From DATBHZ01 sp036557185 (lineage in GTDB: Bacteria > Actinomycetota > Acidimicrobiia > IMCC26256 > JAENVU01): a stretch of 9,352 bases of DNA. A program made the translations under genes and the position numbers. The DNA is taken from assembly GCA_036557185.1 (NCBI GenBank), contig DATBHZ010000008.1, forward strand, positions 1 to 9,352. The letters run 5' to 3'. The notes under the pieces were generated by a model. That model was not told where the DNA came from. It saw only the letters and a program-made list of their open reading frames with translations, and did not search any database. This document shows, piece after piece, positions 1 through 7,112 of the stretch. Each line of letters begins with the position of its first letter. Within the stretch, counting starts at the first letter, position 1.

Positions 1-938
1 GCCTCGATGGCGTGGTTGTTCTCCTGGAACCGTTGGACGAGCTCGTCGCGGTCGTTCTGCTTGTACGCCTCGCGCCGCCGCACGGTGAACTTCTCGCGTT
101 CCTCGGGCGGCATCGACATGAAGGTGAACGGCTCGGGCGCGTCCTCGAGGCCGATGAGCTCGTCCTGGCTCTTGAGCGGTGTGAGCCCGCTCATGACCGA
201 GGCATGGACCCACTCGTGGTCGGCGACCTCGAAGAGCATCTGCTGGTGGATCCCCGGCGGGTAGCTCTTGCCCATGAGGTCGTGGAACTGCGCAGGTGCC
301 TTCTCGACGTGCTGCCAGATCTGGGTCGTGTACAGCAATGCACCCTGGAACAGCGACGTCCGGACGTGCTGGCCGCGACCCGTGGCCTCGCGCGCGACGA
401 GCGCCGCGAGGATGCCACTCGGCACGAGGAAGATCGCGCCCATGCTCGGCATCGGCATGTGCAGGAAGATCGGGCCCGGTCGCCAACCCGGCTGCTCCCA
501 CTGTTGGCCGCTGCTCGCCTGGACGAGCGCGTCGTAGCCCGGCCGCTGGGCGAGGCGGTGCCCCTCGGGATACGCAGGGCACGACAGGTACACGAGCCGC
601 TCGTTCCGCGCGTGGAGCGCGTCGTAACCGATCCCGAGCCGCTCCGTCACTCCCGGCCGGAAGGCCTCGACCAGGACGTCGGCTTCGTCGACGAGACGCA
701 GCAATGCCTCGAGACCCTTCGGCTCCTTGAGGTCGATCGTCACCGAGCGTCGCGACCGGTTCCACACCGCGTAGCCGTCGTAGGCCCGGAACGGGTCGCC
801 GCCGGGTGGCTCGACCTTGATCACGTCCGCGCCCTGCTCCGCGAGGAGGAGCACGCCCAGCGGCCCTGCGATCCCCCACGACAGGTCGAGGATGCGAACG
901 CCGTCGAGCGCGCCGGCGTGGGAGGCGGGTCGCAGCAC
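1..938 (-). CDS. CaiB/BaiF-family acyl-CoA transferase, partial (C-terminus outside window)
   Basis: Family III CoA transferases move CoA between carboxylic acids in the cytosol through an aspartyl-CoA thioester intermediate. 312 codons are visible; the family usually has about 400 residues, so roughly the last 90 lie beyond base 1. The N-terminus has the family signature (LDGVRILDLSWGIAGPLGVL near residues 11-30, then GADVIKVEPPGGDPFR at 37-51). RPGYDALVQASSG (132-144) and GILAALVAREATGRGQ (175-190) follow. The GTG at 938 is chosen because an in-frame TGA lies shortly upstream and a GAGG sits 9 bases before it. It starts 50 bases after the serine hydrolase stop, so the two are probably co-transcribed. 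Oddities: the residue aligned with the catalytic Asp (Asp169 of formyl-CoA transferase, from memory) is Ser165, in PMPSMG. The usual glycine-rich GFG..GP stretch is replaced by CPAYPEGHRL (120-129). Family assignment is firm; substrate and activity are unknown. Confidence 0.9.
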   Translation of the reverse strand, partial: MLRPASHAGALDGVRILDLSWGIAGPLGVLLLAEQGADVIKVEPPGGDPFRAYDGYAVWNRSRRSVTIDLKEPKGLEALLRLVDEADVLVEAFRPGVTERLGIGYDALHARNERLVYLSCPAYPEGHRLAQRPGYDALVQASSGQQWEQPGWRPGPIFLHMPMPSMGAIFLVPSGILAALVAREATGRGQHVRTSLFQGALLYTTQIWQHVEKAPAQFHDLMGKSYPPGIHQQMLFEVADHEWVHASVMSGLTPLKSQDELIGLEDAPEPFTFMSMPPEEREKFTVRRREAYKQNDRDELVQRFQENNHAIE

Positions 939-988
939 GGGGTGCAGCCTCGCGCAGAGCTGACGCGCGTGTCAGCTCAGTAGGAGCC

Positions 989-2086
989 TCACGTCGTGGC
1001 GGCGATGCTCGAAAGCGCGACGCCGCGGCGCGCTTGTCGGAGGACGTGCTCGTCGAGCCCGTTGGTGAGGTACGCGAACGAGATGCCGCTCTCCGGATCG
1101 GCCCATGCGATCTGGCCGCCTGCACCGTTGTGCCCGAACGTACGCGGCGACTGCGTCTTGCCGAACCCGCGGAGGTGGCCATCCGTGCCCGAGACGATGA
1201 CACCCAGCGCACGGTTCGCCGGGATCCGCGTCCAGCGGTCCGGCAAGTTGTTGCGGACGCTCTGTGTCGCGTCGGCGAGCACGTCGGGCTTCCACACGCC
1301 GGCCTCGTTGTGCAGGAGCGCCTGGTAGTAGATCGCGAGGTCGGTGGCGCGCATCACCCCGCCGCCGCCCGGCACGCCGAGCGACCGAACCCGCGGCTGG
1401 TTGAACATGAGCAGCGCCTCCGGCGTGACCTCGCCGACGGGAAGCTCGCGGATGCCGAACGCGGCCTCGAGCTCCTCGGGGCCGGCCTGCTCGCCCACGC
1501 TCACGACCGTGGCGATGTCCTCTTGGTCGTCCTCGGCGATACCCAGAACGCGGCGGTCGAGCCCGGCGGGGCGCGAGACGCGCTGCTCGATGTAGTCGCG
1601 GTAGTCGGTACCGGTGACGCGGTCGATGATCTCGACCAGCACCCAGTGCGCGGAGGTCGGGTGGTACTCGTATGCCGAGCCGGGCTCCCAGTTCAGCTTC
1701 CAGCTCGCGAACTGCTCGACCCTTCCGTCGCGCGTCCACCATGCCGGAGGTCCGAGCGGGGCGTGCGGGAAGCCGGACGTGTGCAACATCACCTGCTCGA
1801 CCGTGACGACGTCCTTCCCGTTGGTGGCGAACTCGGGGATGTACTCAGACACCGGCTTGCCGATGTCGACCGCGCCCTCGCCGATGAGGATCCACATCGC
1901 TCCGGCGACGAACGCCTTCGTGGCCGAGTACACGACGAACCGCGTGCTCTCCGTCGCGTCGCCGAGGGTCTCGAACAGCTCGATCTCACCGTTGCGCGCG
2001 ACCGCGAGCTGGCACGCGGGCAGGAGACCGGCGTCGATCTCCCGGTGTGCGCGATCGAGCAGCGGGCCGAAGTCGCTGGTGTCCAT
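989..2086 (-). CDS. Beta-lactamase-family serine hydrolase (class C/EstB-like esterase)
   Basis: A 365-residue protein of the class C beta-lactamase/DD-peptidase/esterase fold. The SxxK nucleophile motif is S54-A-T-K57 in VVYSATKAF, with LHTSGFPHAP at 101-110 as in the family. A Tyr-containing second motif lies in YEYHPTSAHW (139-148; Y141 is the likely base), ahead of IIDRVTG. The third motif, equivalent to KTG, is H319-N-G in FGHNGAGGQ. No signal peptide is seen, so it should be cytosolic, which favours an esterase or amidase acting on small metabolites over cell-wall or antibiotic chemistry. The ATG at 2086 has GGGAGG 4 bases upstream. It is the first gene of a likely operon with the CoA transferase downstream, and is divergent from xylA. 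Pairing of such hydrolases with CoA transferases suggests ester or lactone catabolism, but this is inference. The natural substrate cannot be read from the sequence. Confidence 0.9.
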   Translation of the reverse strand: MDTSDFGPLLDRAHREIDAGLLPACQLAVARNGEIELFETLGDATESTRFVVYSATKAFVAGAMWILIGEGAVDIGKPVSEYIPEFATNGKDVVTVEQVMLHTSGFPHAPLGPPAWWTRDGRVEQFASWKLNWEPGSAYEYHPTSAHWVLVEIIDRVTGTDYRDYIEQRVSRPAGLDRRVLGIAEDDQEDIATVVSVGEQAGPEELEAAFGIRELPVGEVTPEALLMFNQPRVRSLGVPGGGGVMRATDLAIYYQALLHNEAGVWKPDVLADATQSVRNNLPDRWTRIPANRALGVIVSGTDGHLRGFGKTQSPRTFGHNGAGGQIAWADPESGISFAYLTNGLDEHVLRQARRGVALSSIAATT

Positions 2087-2205
2087 CGAACCTCCCGTAC
2101 CGAGCCGAAGTGGTGGCAGCGGCTCGAGTCTTCCATGAGTGTCGACCTGGGGTGCAGCCGCTCCCGCGTCGGTGCGGCGGGGATGCGTTGCGCGAGGCTT
2201 CAGTC
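2087..2205. promoter_or_regulatory. Divergent intergenic region between serine hydrolase gene and xylA
   Basis: These 119 bases separate two divergently transcribed genes and should hold both promoters and any xylose-responsive operator. I see no TANNNT box close to either start and no convincing long palindrome. The Shine-Dalgarno elements are clear on both sides: GAGG 8 bases before the xylA ATG, and GGGAGG 4 bases before the hydrolase ATG on the minus strand. The assignment as promoter region rests on gene layout only. Confidence 0.35.
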
Positions 2206-3369
2206 ATGAGTGACTACGAGCCGTCGCCGGAGGACCGGTTCACGTTCGGGCTCTGGACCGTGGGCAACCGGGGGAGGGATCCGTTCGGGCACGAGACGAG
2301 GCCTCCGCTCGACCCCGTGGAAGCGGTGCACAAGCTCGCCGAGCTCGGGGCGTACGGCGTGAACTTCCACGACGACGACCTCGTCCCTCCCGGGTCCTCG
2401 CACGACGAGCGGGACGCGATCGTCAAGAAGTTCCGCGAGGCGCTCGACGAGACCGGGCTCCAGGTCCCGATGGCGACCTGCAACCTGTTCTCGCAGCCCA
2501 TCTTCAAGGACGGCGCTCTGACGGCGAACGACGCGCGCGTCCGCCGGCACGCGCTGCGCAAGCTGCTCGACGCCATCGACCTCGGGGCGCAGCTCGGCGC
2601 CGGCGTGTTCGTCATGTGGGGCGGCCGCGAGGGCATGGAGTGCGAGGCCGCGAAGGACATCCCGGCGGCGCTCGACTGCTACGCCGAGGGCGTGAACGCG
2701 TGCTGCGCATACATCTCCGAGCGCGGCTACGAGATGGAGATCGCCCTCGAGCCGAAGCCCAACGAGCCGCGCGGCAACCTGTTGCTGCCGACGGTCGGCC
2801 ACGCGCTGGCGTTCATCAACGAGCTCGAGTTCTCGGAGATGGTCGGGCTGAATCCGGAGTTCGCGCACGAGACGATGAGCGGTCTGCTCTTCCATCACGC
2901 GGTCGCGCAGGTGCTGTGGGCCGACAAGCTCTTCCACATCGACCTCAACGGCCAGGTGCCCGGCAAGTACGACCAGGACTTCCGGTTCGGCTCCGAGGGT
3001 CTCAAGGACGCGTTCTTCGTCGTGAAACTCCTCGAGGAGGCCGAGTGGGACGGCATGCGGCACTTCGACGCCCACGCATACCGCACCGAGGACGTCGAGG
3101 GCGTGTGGGAGTTCGCGCGCGGCTGCATGCGGACATACCTGATCCTGCGTGAGAAGGCGCGAGCCTTTGCGGTCGACGACGAGATCCAGGATGCGTTGCG
3201 CGCTGCGAAGGTCGACGAGCTCGGTCATCCCACACTGCCCGAGGCGGGCGAGGACCGGTTCGCGAGGCTGCGCCGCGAGCGCTTCGACCCAGACGAGGTT
3301 GCCTCGGAAGGTCTCGGTCACGAACGTCTCGACCAGCTCGTGACCGAGCTGCTGCTCGGCGTGCGATAG
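2206..3369 (+). CDS. xylA: Xylose isomerase (class I, actinobacterial type)
   Basis: A 387-residue cytosolic TIM-barrel enzyme that interconverts D-xylose and D-xylulose (and D-glucose/D-fructose) using two divalent metals. Every catalytic residue known from Streptomyces enzymes is present, shifted by one position. H55 and D58 lie in NFHDDDLVPP, F95 in CNLF, and W138 in MWGGREG. E182 and K184 lie in EPKPNEPRG, and E218 and H221 in NPEFAHETMSG. D246 is in HIDLNGQ, D256 and D258 in KYDQDFRFG, and D288 in HFDAHAYRTED. The length matches the class I family (about 385-395). The ATG at 2206 follows GAGG at a good distance and gives the standard N-terminus; the frame is open further upstream, but that stretch has no family similarity. 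xylB begins 9 bases after the stop, so the two form an operon. One mild divergence: the usual FKPPR after the last metal-binding Asp reads AHAYR. Activity is expected to be intact. Confidence 0.97.
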   Translation: MSDYEPSPEDRFTFGLWTVGNRGRDPFGHETRPPLDPVEAVHKLAELGAYGVNFHDDDLVPPGSSHDERDAIVKKFREALDETGLQVPMATCNLFSQPIFKDGALTANDARVRRHALRKLLDAIDLGAQLGAGVFVMWGGREGMECEAAKDIPAALDCYAEGVNACCAYISERGYEMEIALEPKPNEPRGNLLLPTVGHALAFINELEFSEMVGLNPEFAHETMSGLLFHHAVAQVLWADKLFHIDLNGQVPGKYDQDFRFGSEGLKDAFFVVKLLEEAEWDGMRHFDAHAYRTEDVEGVWEFARGCMRTYLILREKARAFAVDDEIQDALRAAKVDELGHPTLPEAGEDRFARLRRERFDPDEVASEGLGHERLDQLVTELLLGVR

Positions 3370-3378
3370 CCAACCGGC

Positions 3379-4761
3379 ATGCCGCTCGTCGCAGGCGTCG
3401 ACTCCTCGACGCAGTCGACCAAGGTGTTGGTCTGCGACGCCGACTCCGGTGCGATCGTGGCGACCGGTCGCGCGCCGCACCCTCCGACCACGCCACCGCG
3501 CTCCGAGCAGGATCCGCGCGCTTGGATGGCCGCGCTCGACGCCGCGCTCGCCGAGACCGGGCACCGGGACGAGTTCCGCGAGATCTCGATCGGCGCGCAG
3601 CAGCACGGGCTCGTCGTCGTCGGGCCGGACGACCAGGCGCTGCGGCCCGCCAAGCTGTGGAACGACACCGAATCGGCGCCGGACGCCGCCTGGCTCCTGG
3701 GCCGGCTCCCCGGCGGCGCGGCGGCCTGGGCGGACGCCGTCGGTTCGGTGCCGGTCGCGGCGTTCACCATCGCGAAGCTCTCCTGGCTGCATCGCACCGA
3801 GCCCGAGGTGTTCCACCGCATCGCGCGCGTGATGCTCCCGCACGACTGGATCGCGTGGCAGCTGACGGGCGAGGTCGCAACCGATCGCGGTGACGCGTCA
3901 GGCACGGGGTACTGGTCGCCGTCGTCCGAGAGCTACCGGACCGACCTGCTGGAGCTCGTCGACGACACCGTCGACTGGGTCGCGGCGCTTCCAACCGTCG
4001 CATCGGCCGATGCCGCCCTGGGCACCGGCGACAACATGGCAGCGGCGCTCGGCGCGGGCCTCCGACCGGGGGACGTGCTGGTTTCGCTCGGGACCTCGGG
4101 CACGGTGTGCGCGGTCTCGGACCGGCCGACGAGCGACCCGTCCGGAGCGGTCGCAGGCTTCGCCGACGCGACGGGCCGGTTCCTGCCGCTCGTCTGCACG
4201 CTCAACGCGGCCAAGGTCACGGACGCGTTCGCGCGCTTGCTCGGTGTCGATCACACCGCGTTCGACGAGCTCGCGTTGCGGGCCCAGCCTGGCTCGGGCG
4301 GCGTCGTGCTCCTCCCGTACCTCGACGGCGAGCGCACGCCCGACAGGCCCGAGGCAACCGGTGCGTTGCGCGGCATCCGCTCCGACGTCTCGCGGGAGCA
4401 GCTCGCACGCGCTGCCGTCGAGGGCGTGGTGTGCGGGCTGCTCGACGGCCTCGACGCGCTCCGAGCGGCTTCGGTCGACGTCGACTCGGGCCGGCTCGTC
4501 CTCGTCGGCGGAGCCGCGCGCAGCGCTGCCTACCGAAGCGTCCTTGCCGATCTTGCGCAACGGGCGGTGACGGCGCCCGATGCAACGGAGCTCGTGGCGC
4601 TCGGAGCGACGGTGCAGTCCGCCGCACGCATGCATGCGACTCCGGCAGGGGAGATCGCGTCCGCCTGGGGCCTCGGCAGTGGCACGACCTTCGATCCGGC
4701 GATCGGCGCCGAGACCGCGGCGAGGATCCGCAGCGCCTACGCGTCCGTCCGCGACACCTGA
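3379..4761 (+). CDS. xylB: Xylulokinase (FGGY carbohydrate kinase), shortened before catalytic loop
   Basis: A 460-residue FGGY kinase that phosphorylates D-xylulose to D-xylulose 5-phosphate, the step after XylA and the entry to the pentose phosphate pathway. The N-terminal phosphate-1 loop is GVDSSTQSTK (6-15). QQHG (74-77) corresponds to the substrate-contacting MHG of E. coli XylB. PHDWIAWQLTG (154-164) and SGTGYW (175-179) are typical. The catalytic base is D218 in GTGDNMAAALG, followed by SLGTSGT (236-242). The C-terminal ATP site is LVLVGGAARS (373-382). The start at 3379 is fixed by the conserved N-terminus; no strong Shine-Dalgarno is visible, so translation is probably coupled to xylA. 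Oddity: between LP (204-205) and GTGDN (215-219) only nine residues remain. E. coli XylB has about 29 there, so roughly 20 are missing in frame. The 3' end overlaps the convergent SRPBCC gene by 25 bases. Xylulokinase is favoured over other FGGY kinases because of xylA. Confidence 0.93.
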   Translation: MPLVAGVDSSTQSTKVLVCDADSGAIVATGRAPHPPTTPPRSEQDPRAWMAALDAALAETGHRDEFREISIGAQQHGLVVVGPDDQALRPAKLWNDTESAPDAAWLLGRLPGGAAAWADAVGSVPVAAFTIAKLSWLHRTEPEVFHRIARVMLPHDWIAWQLTGEVATDRGDASGTGYWSPSSESYRTDLLELVDDTVDWVAALPTVASADAALGTGDNMAAALGAGLRPGDVLVSLGTSGTVCAVSDRPTSDPSGAVAGFADATGRFLPLVCTLNAAKVTDAFARLLGVDHTAFDELALRAQPGSGGVVLLPYLDGERTPDRPEATGALRGIRSDVSREQLARAAVEGVVCGLLDGLDALRAASVDVDSGRLVLVGGAARSAAYRSVLADLAQRAVTAPDATELVALGATVQSAARMHATPAGEIASAWGLGSGTTFDPAIGAETAARIRSAYASVRDT

Positions 4762-5279
4762 TCGCTCGCGCGCTCGGTCTCGTCGGCGGGCTCGGCTCGG
4801 GCGGCACGCCGCCGGTGCCATCGCAGACCGCCCTCGAGCGCGGCGAGGATCGTGTCGTTGTCCTTCGAGATCTTCCGATGGACCCATCGCTCGAGCCCGA
4901 GCCGGCGCATCCACGGGTTGAAGCACTCGTACGTCTCCGAGAAGTGGATGCGCGTCCTGCCGTTCCCGAGGTCCTCGAGCCGCGTGTGCCCGACCGCGCG
5001 GGACCACAGCGGCTTGCCGATGGCGTCGTACCGCCACGACTCGAACGGCTGCACCTCGGTGAGCCACTCCCAGGAGTTGCCGACACCGCCCGACAGCAGC
5101 ACCTTCGGCACGGGGAACGTGCAGTGCCGGACCAGGCCCTCGCCCACGTCGTCGCCGGGGATCAGGATGTCGATCCGGCCGATCTTTGCCTGCGGCCGGT
5201 CCGCCCCGCGGTACCAGAACACGTTCCAGACCTCGGCGGGCGGTGCGCCTATGTCGACCGAGTACGAGTGCTCTTGCAC
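4737..5279 (-). CDS. SRPBCC-fold (polyketide cyclase/dehydrase-like) protein
   Basis: A 180-residue soluble protein whose N-terminus reads like a START/Bet v1 (SRPBCC) domain: YSVDIGAPPAEVWNVFW, then a hydrophobic-pocket body, WEWLTEVQPFESWRYD, and a strand RTRIHFSETYE before the long C-terminal helix (about 128-155). Such domains bind or act on hydrophobic ligands; no catalytic motif lets me name a ligand. The last 25 residues are charged and probably disordered. The start is a GTG at 5279. Upstream lies TAAGGT (5286-5291, minus strand), which could act either as an AAGG Shine-Dalgarno or as a -10 box. The gene is convergent with xylB, overlapping its end by 25 bases. It is divergent, by 48 bases, from the MauD-like cassette, with which it may share a promoter region. 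Function unknown beyond the fold. Confidence 0.8.
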   Translation of the reverse strand: MQEHSYSVDIGAPPAEVWNVFWYRGADRPQAKIGRIDILIPGDDVGEGLVRHCTFPVPKVLLSGGVGNSWEWLTEVQPFESWRYDAIGKPLWSRAVGHTRLEDLGNGRTRIHFSETYECFNPWMRRLGLERWVHRKISKDNDTILAALEGGLRWHRRRAARAEPADETERASDQVSRTDA

Positions 5280-5314
5280 GTCCGCACCTTACGCACCCCG
5301 GCTCGGCGTCGACC

Positions 5315-5320
5315 TACCCT
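5315..5320 (+). promoter_or_regulatory. Candidate -10 box (TACCCT) for leaderless start of the MauD-like gene
   Basis: TACCCT fits TANNNT and ends 7 bases before the ATG at 5328, the geometry of actinobacterial leaderless transcripts. No Shine-Dalgarno precedes this ATG, which fits a leaderless mRNA. I see no good -35 (TTGNNN) 16-18 bases upstream. This would be the promoter of the whole 5328-8035 cassette. Confidence 0.4.
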
Positions 5321-5327
5321 CGTGCCG

Positions 5328-6080
5328 ATGACGGTGCTCGTGGTCGTCGAGGCGGTGGTGGTGGCCCTCCTTGCCCTCCTCGTCGCCAGCCTCCTTCGGA
5401 GTCACGCCGAGATCCTGCGCGCGCTCCACGAGCTGGGCGTGGGAACCGACCCGAGCGCGCGCCCGGCACCGCAGTCTCTCGGAACGTCGTCGGCGCGCGG
5501 TACCGGAGCCGACGTGCAAGGAACCACGCCCGGCGGGGAGGCCGTCGCGGTGGGCGTCGTCGGCGCGCCGCAGTCCACATTGCTCGCGTTCCTGTCGAGC
5601 GGCTGCATCACGTGCCACCGGTTCTGGGAAGCCTTCGCCGACCCGCGACTCGACGTTCCGGGCGGGGCCCGCCTCGTCATCGTCACGATGGGCGACGAGA
5701 GCGAGAGCCGCTCGCGCATCGCGGAGATCGCGCCCGTGGGTCAGACCGTCATCATGTCGTCGCGGGCCTGGGAGGACTACGACGTGCCCGGCTCGCCGTA
5801 CTTCGCGTACGTCGACGGCTCGACGGGAACGATCGTCGGTGGCGGAACGGCGACCGACTGGGCAAACGTGCGCGAAATGATCGAGCAAGCAGCCGACGAC
5901 GGCGCTCTGCGCGACGGCTCGGAGCACCGCGCGGCGCGCGCCCGCCGGGCGCGTGCCAGGCACCTCGCACAGGATGCACGTGAGGCACGCGCCGACGACG
6001 CGTTGCGCGCCGCGGGCATCGAACCCGGTGATCCGAGCTTGTACGCGTCGGGCCGATCCGAGGAGCCGCCGGTCCGGTGA
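5328..6080 (+). CDS. MauD-like membrane-anchored thioredoxin-fold protein
   Basis: A 250-residue protein with one N-terminal transmembrane helix (about 2-23) followed by LLRSHAEILRALHELG. This arrangement resembles the start of MauD, the thioredoxin-like protein needed for disulfide formation in the methylamine dehydrogenase light chain. The thioredoxin-like domain spans about 65-190, with the strand TLLAFLSSGC leading into the redox motif C93-I-T-C96. P157 in VPGSPYF is the expected cis-proline. Residues 196-230 form an Arg/Ala-rich, probably helical tail that I do not recognise. The ATG at 5328 is chosen because it begins the membrane helix and has a TANNNT box 7 bases upstream; the frame continues upstream through xylB and SRPBCC sequence without meaning. 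It is the first gene of the cassette and its stop overlaps the next start (GTGA). The likely role is oxidising or isomerising disulfides in the exported MauA-like protein. It could also be a generic TlpA/ResA-type thioredoxin, but the MauE and MauA neighbours argue for MauD. Confidence 0.82.
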   Translation: MTVLVVVEAVVVALLALLVASLLRSHAEILRALHELGVGTDPSARPAPQSLGTSSARGTGADVQGTTPGGEAVAVGVVGAPQSTLLAFLSSGCITCHRFWEAFADPRLDVPGGARLVIVTMGDESESRSRIAEIAPVGQTVIMSSRAWEDYDVPGSPYFAYVDGSTGTIVGGGTATDWANVREMIEQAADDGALRDGSEHRAARARRARARHLAQDAREARADDALRAAGIEPGDPSLYASGRSEEPPVR

Positions 6081-6571
6081 CGGCAATCAGCGCGAGCGGC
6101 ATCAGCGCGAACGTGCCCGCAGGGTGGGACGGGCGTATCTCCGTGCGCGGTGGCGGCGCGGCCACGGCGTTGCATGCCGAGGCCGGAGAGTTCGTCATGG
6201 ACGTGCGCGCCTACACCGTCGTGCACCTTGCGAACTTCGCGCTGCCGGAGGCGCGGGGAGACTTCGGGAGCGGCGCGGTAGAGCTGATGGGCCCGAACGA
6301 CGTGTTCATCGTGCTCTTCGAGTACGAGCCGAGCGCTGTCGAGACGGCGCTGTTCGCCTCGCACGCCATTCCCTGGCCACTCCCGCTCACGGCGTTCGAC
6401 CCGTCGAGGCTGAAACGTGCCATCCGCGGACAAGCCGGCGCGCAGTCATTCTTCCAGACGGCCGGACGCGCGTTCTGCCTCTACGTCGTGCTCGGTTCGA
6501 GCACGCGCCGTGCCGCGCTCGTCCCTCCGGTGAACCAGGTGCTCGGCACTGTCACGATCGCGCCCGGGTAG
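6077..6571 (+). CDS. Uncharacterised 164-aa protein in MauA-like cassette
   Basis: I do not recognise this protein. It starts with GTG at 6077, overlapping the TGA of the MauD-like gene (GTGA), with AGGAG 11 bases upstream, so translation is probably coupled. It has no signal peptide and no transmembrane helix; it appears soluble and cytosolic. The composition is balanced and globular, with one cysteine (C134). Recognisable blocks are PAGWDGRISVRGGG (14-27), ALHAEAGEF (31-39), NFALPEARGDFGSGAVELMG (53-72), and a C-terminal GRAFCLYVVLGSS (130-142) followed by PPVNQVLGTVTI. The alternating hydrophobic pattern suggests mostly beta structure. Its place between the MauD-like and MauE-like genes makes it a candidate dedicated accessory factor, for example a chaperone or maturation partner of the exported product. 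That is inference from position only. Confidence 0.8.
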   Translation: MTAISASGISANVPAGWDGRISVRGGGAATALHAEAGEFVMDVRAYTVVHLANFALPEARGDFGSGAVELMGPNDVFIVLFEYEPSAVETALFASHAIPWPLPLTAFDPSRLKRAIRGQAGAQSFFQTAGRAFCLYVVLGSSTRRAALVPPVNQVLGTVTIAPG

Positions 6572-6574
6572 AGT
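6569..6574 (+). promoter_or_regulatory. Candidate internal -10 box (TAGAGT) before MauE-like gene
   Basis: TAGAGT fits TANNNT and includes the TAG stop of the 164-aa gene. It lies 7 bases before the ATG at 6582, the same spacing as TACCCT before the cassette's first gene. This may give a secondary leaderless transcript of the last two genes. No -35 is evident and a single hexamer can arise by chance. Confidence 0.3.
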
Positions 6575-6581
6575 GCGCGTG

Positions 6582-7112
6582 ATGGGGGTGCTCGGGGGCC
6601 CGTTCCTGATCGTGTCGCTCCTCCTCGCAGGCGCCGGCGCGATGAAGGCCTACGACCCTGCCAACACCGTCGGTGCGCTCCGACGGTTCCGCCTGCCGGT
6701 GCCCTCCTGGGCGGTGCGTGCAGGCGGAGCTGCGGAGCTCGCGATCGGTCTCGCCGCCGTCGCAACCGGCGCGCGATGGGCTGCGGCGCTCGTCGCGGCC
6801 TCGTATGCGCTCTTCACGGTGTTCGTGGCGATAGCGCTCCTGCGGCGCCTCCCCGTCGGATCGTGCGGCTGCTTCGGCAAGGTCGACACGCCTGCGAGCT
6901 GGCTGCACGTGGTGATCGACGCCTGTGTGACGGGTGTGGCAGCCGCCGTCGCGATCGCCGGTGGCGACTCCCTCGCGGTAATCCTGCGCGACCAGCCGGC
7001 CGGCGGCGTGCCGTTCGTGATCTTCGTCGCGACCGGTGTCTACCTGTTGTTCGTCGCCCTGACCGCGCTGCCGCAGCTCCTCGAGACGATGAAGAGCGCG
7101 CCCGACGCATGA
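6582..7112 (+). CDS. MauE/DoxX-like membrane protein
   Basis: A 176-residue integral membrane protein with about five hydrophobic segments (about 5-21, 45-62, 66-87, 108-128, 143-163). It shows MauE/DoxX family traits: an N-terminal helix ending in GAGAMKAYDP, where the family has GA.KL.D, then the motif C95-G-C97-F-G after the third helix. C115 lies in the next helix. MauE is required with MauD for correct disulfides in the methylamine dehydrogenase light chain, probably passing electrons across the membrane. The cysteine pair here is where such a relay would act. The ATG at 6582 is preferred for its TANNNT spacing; GTG codons at 6573 and 6579 are in frame and possible. The stop overlaps the next start (ATGA), coupling it to the MauA-like gene. 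The family call is good; partnership with its neighbours is inferred from gene order. Confidence 0.82.
   Translation: MGVLGGPFLIVSLLLAGAGAMKAYDPANTVGALRRFRLPVPSWAVRAGGAAELAIGLAAVATGARWAAALVAASYALFTVFVAIALLRRLPVGSCGCFGKVDTPASWLHVVIDACVTGVAAAVAIAGGDSLAVILRDQPAGGVPFVIFVATGVYLLFVALTALPQLLETMKSAPDA

Noticed and set aside
12..983. A long plus-strand open frame of 323 codons
   Set aside because: Its translation is Arg/Val/Glu-rich without family features, and it lies opposite the clear CoA transferase gene; high-GC antisense artefact.
989..2086. True antibiotic-resistance beta-lactamase
   Set aside because: It has no export signal, and the motifs fit EstB-like esterases as well; pairing with a CoA transferase suggests metabolism.
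2200..3843. A 547-codon minus-strand open frame across xylA and xylB
   Set aside because: It is longer than either real gene but is the antisense of two conserved enzymes with complete catalytic residues; its product is low-complexity Arg/Val/Leu-rich.
4107..5327. Upstream extension of the MauD-like reading frame
   Set aside because: The frame stays open only because of high GC; the extension crosses xylB and the SRPBCC gene and has no protein features, whereas the ATG at 5328 starts a membrane helix.
6776..7108. Upstream extension of the MauA-like reading frame
   Set aside because: It is an out-of-frame reading of the MauE-like gene; the ATG at 7109 yields a complete Tat leader and an ATGA junction.
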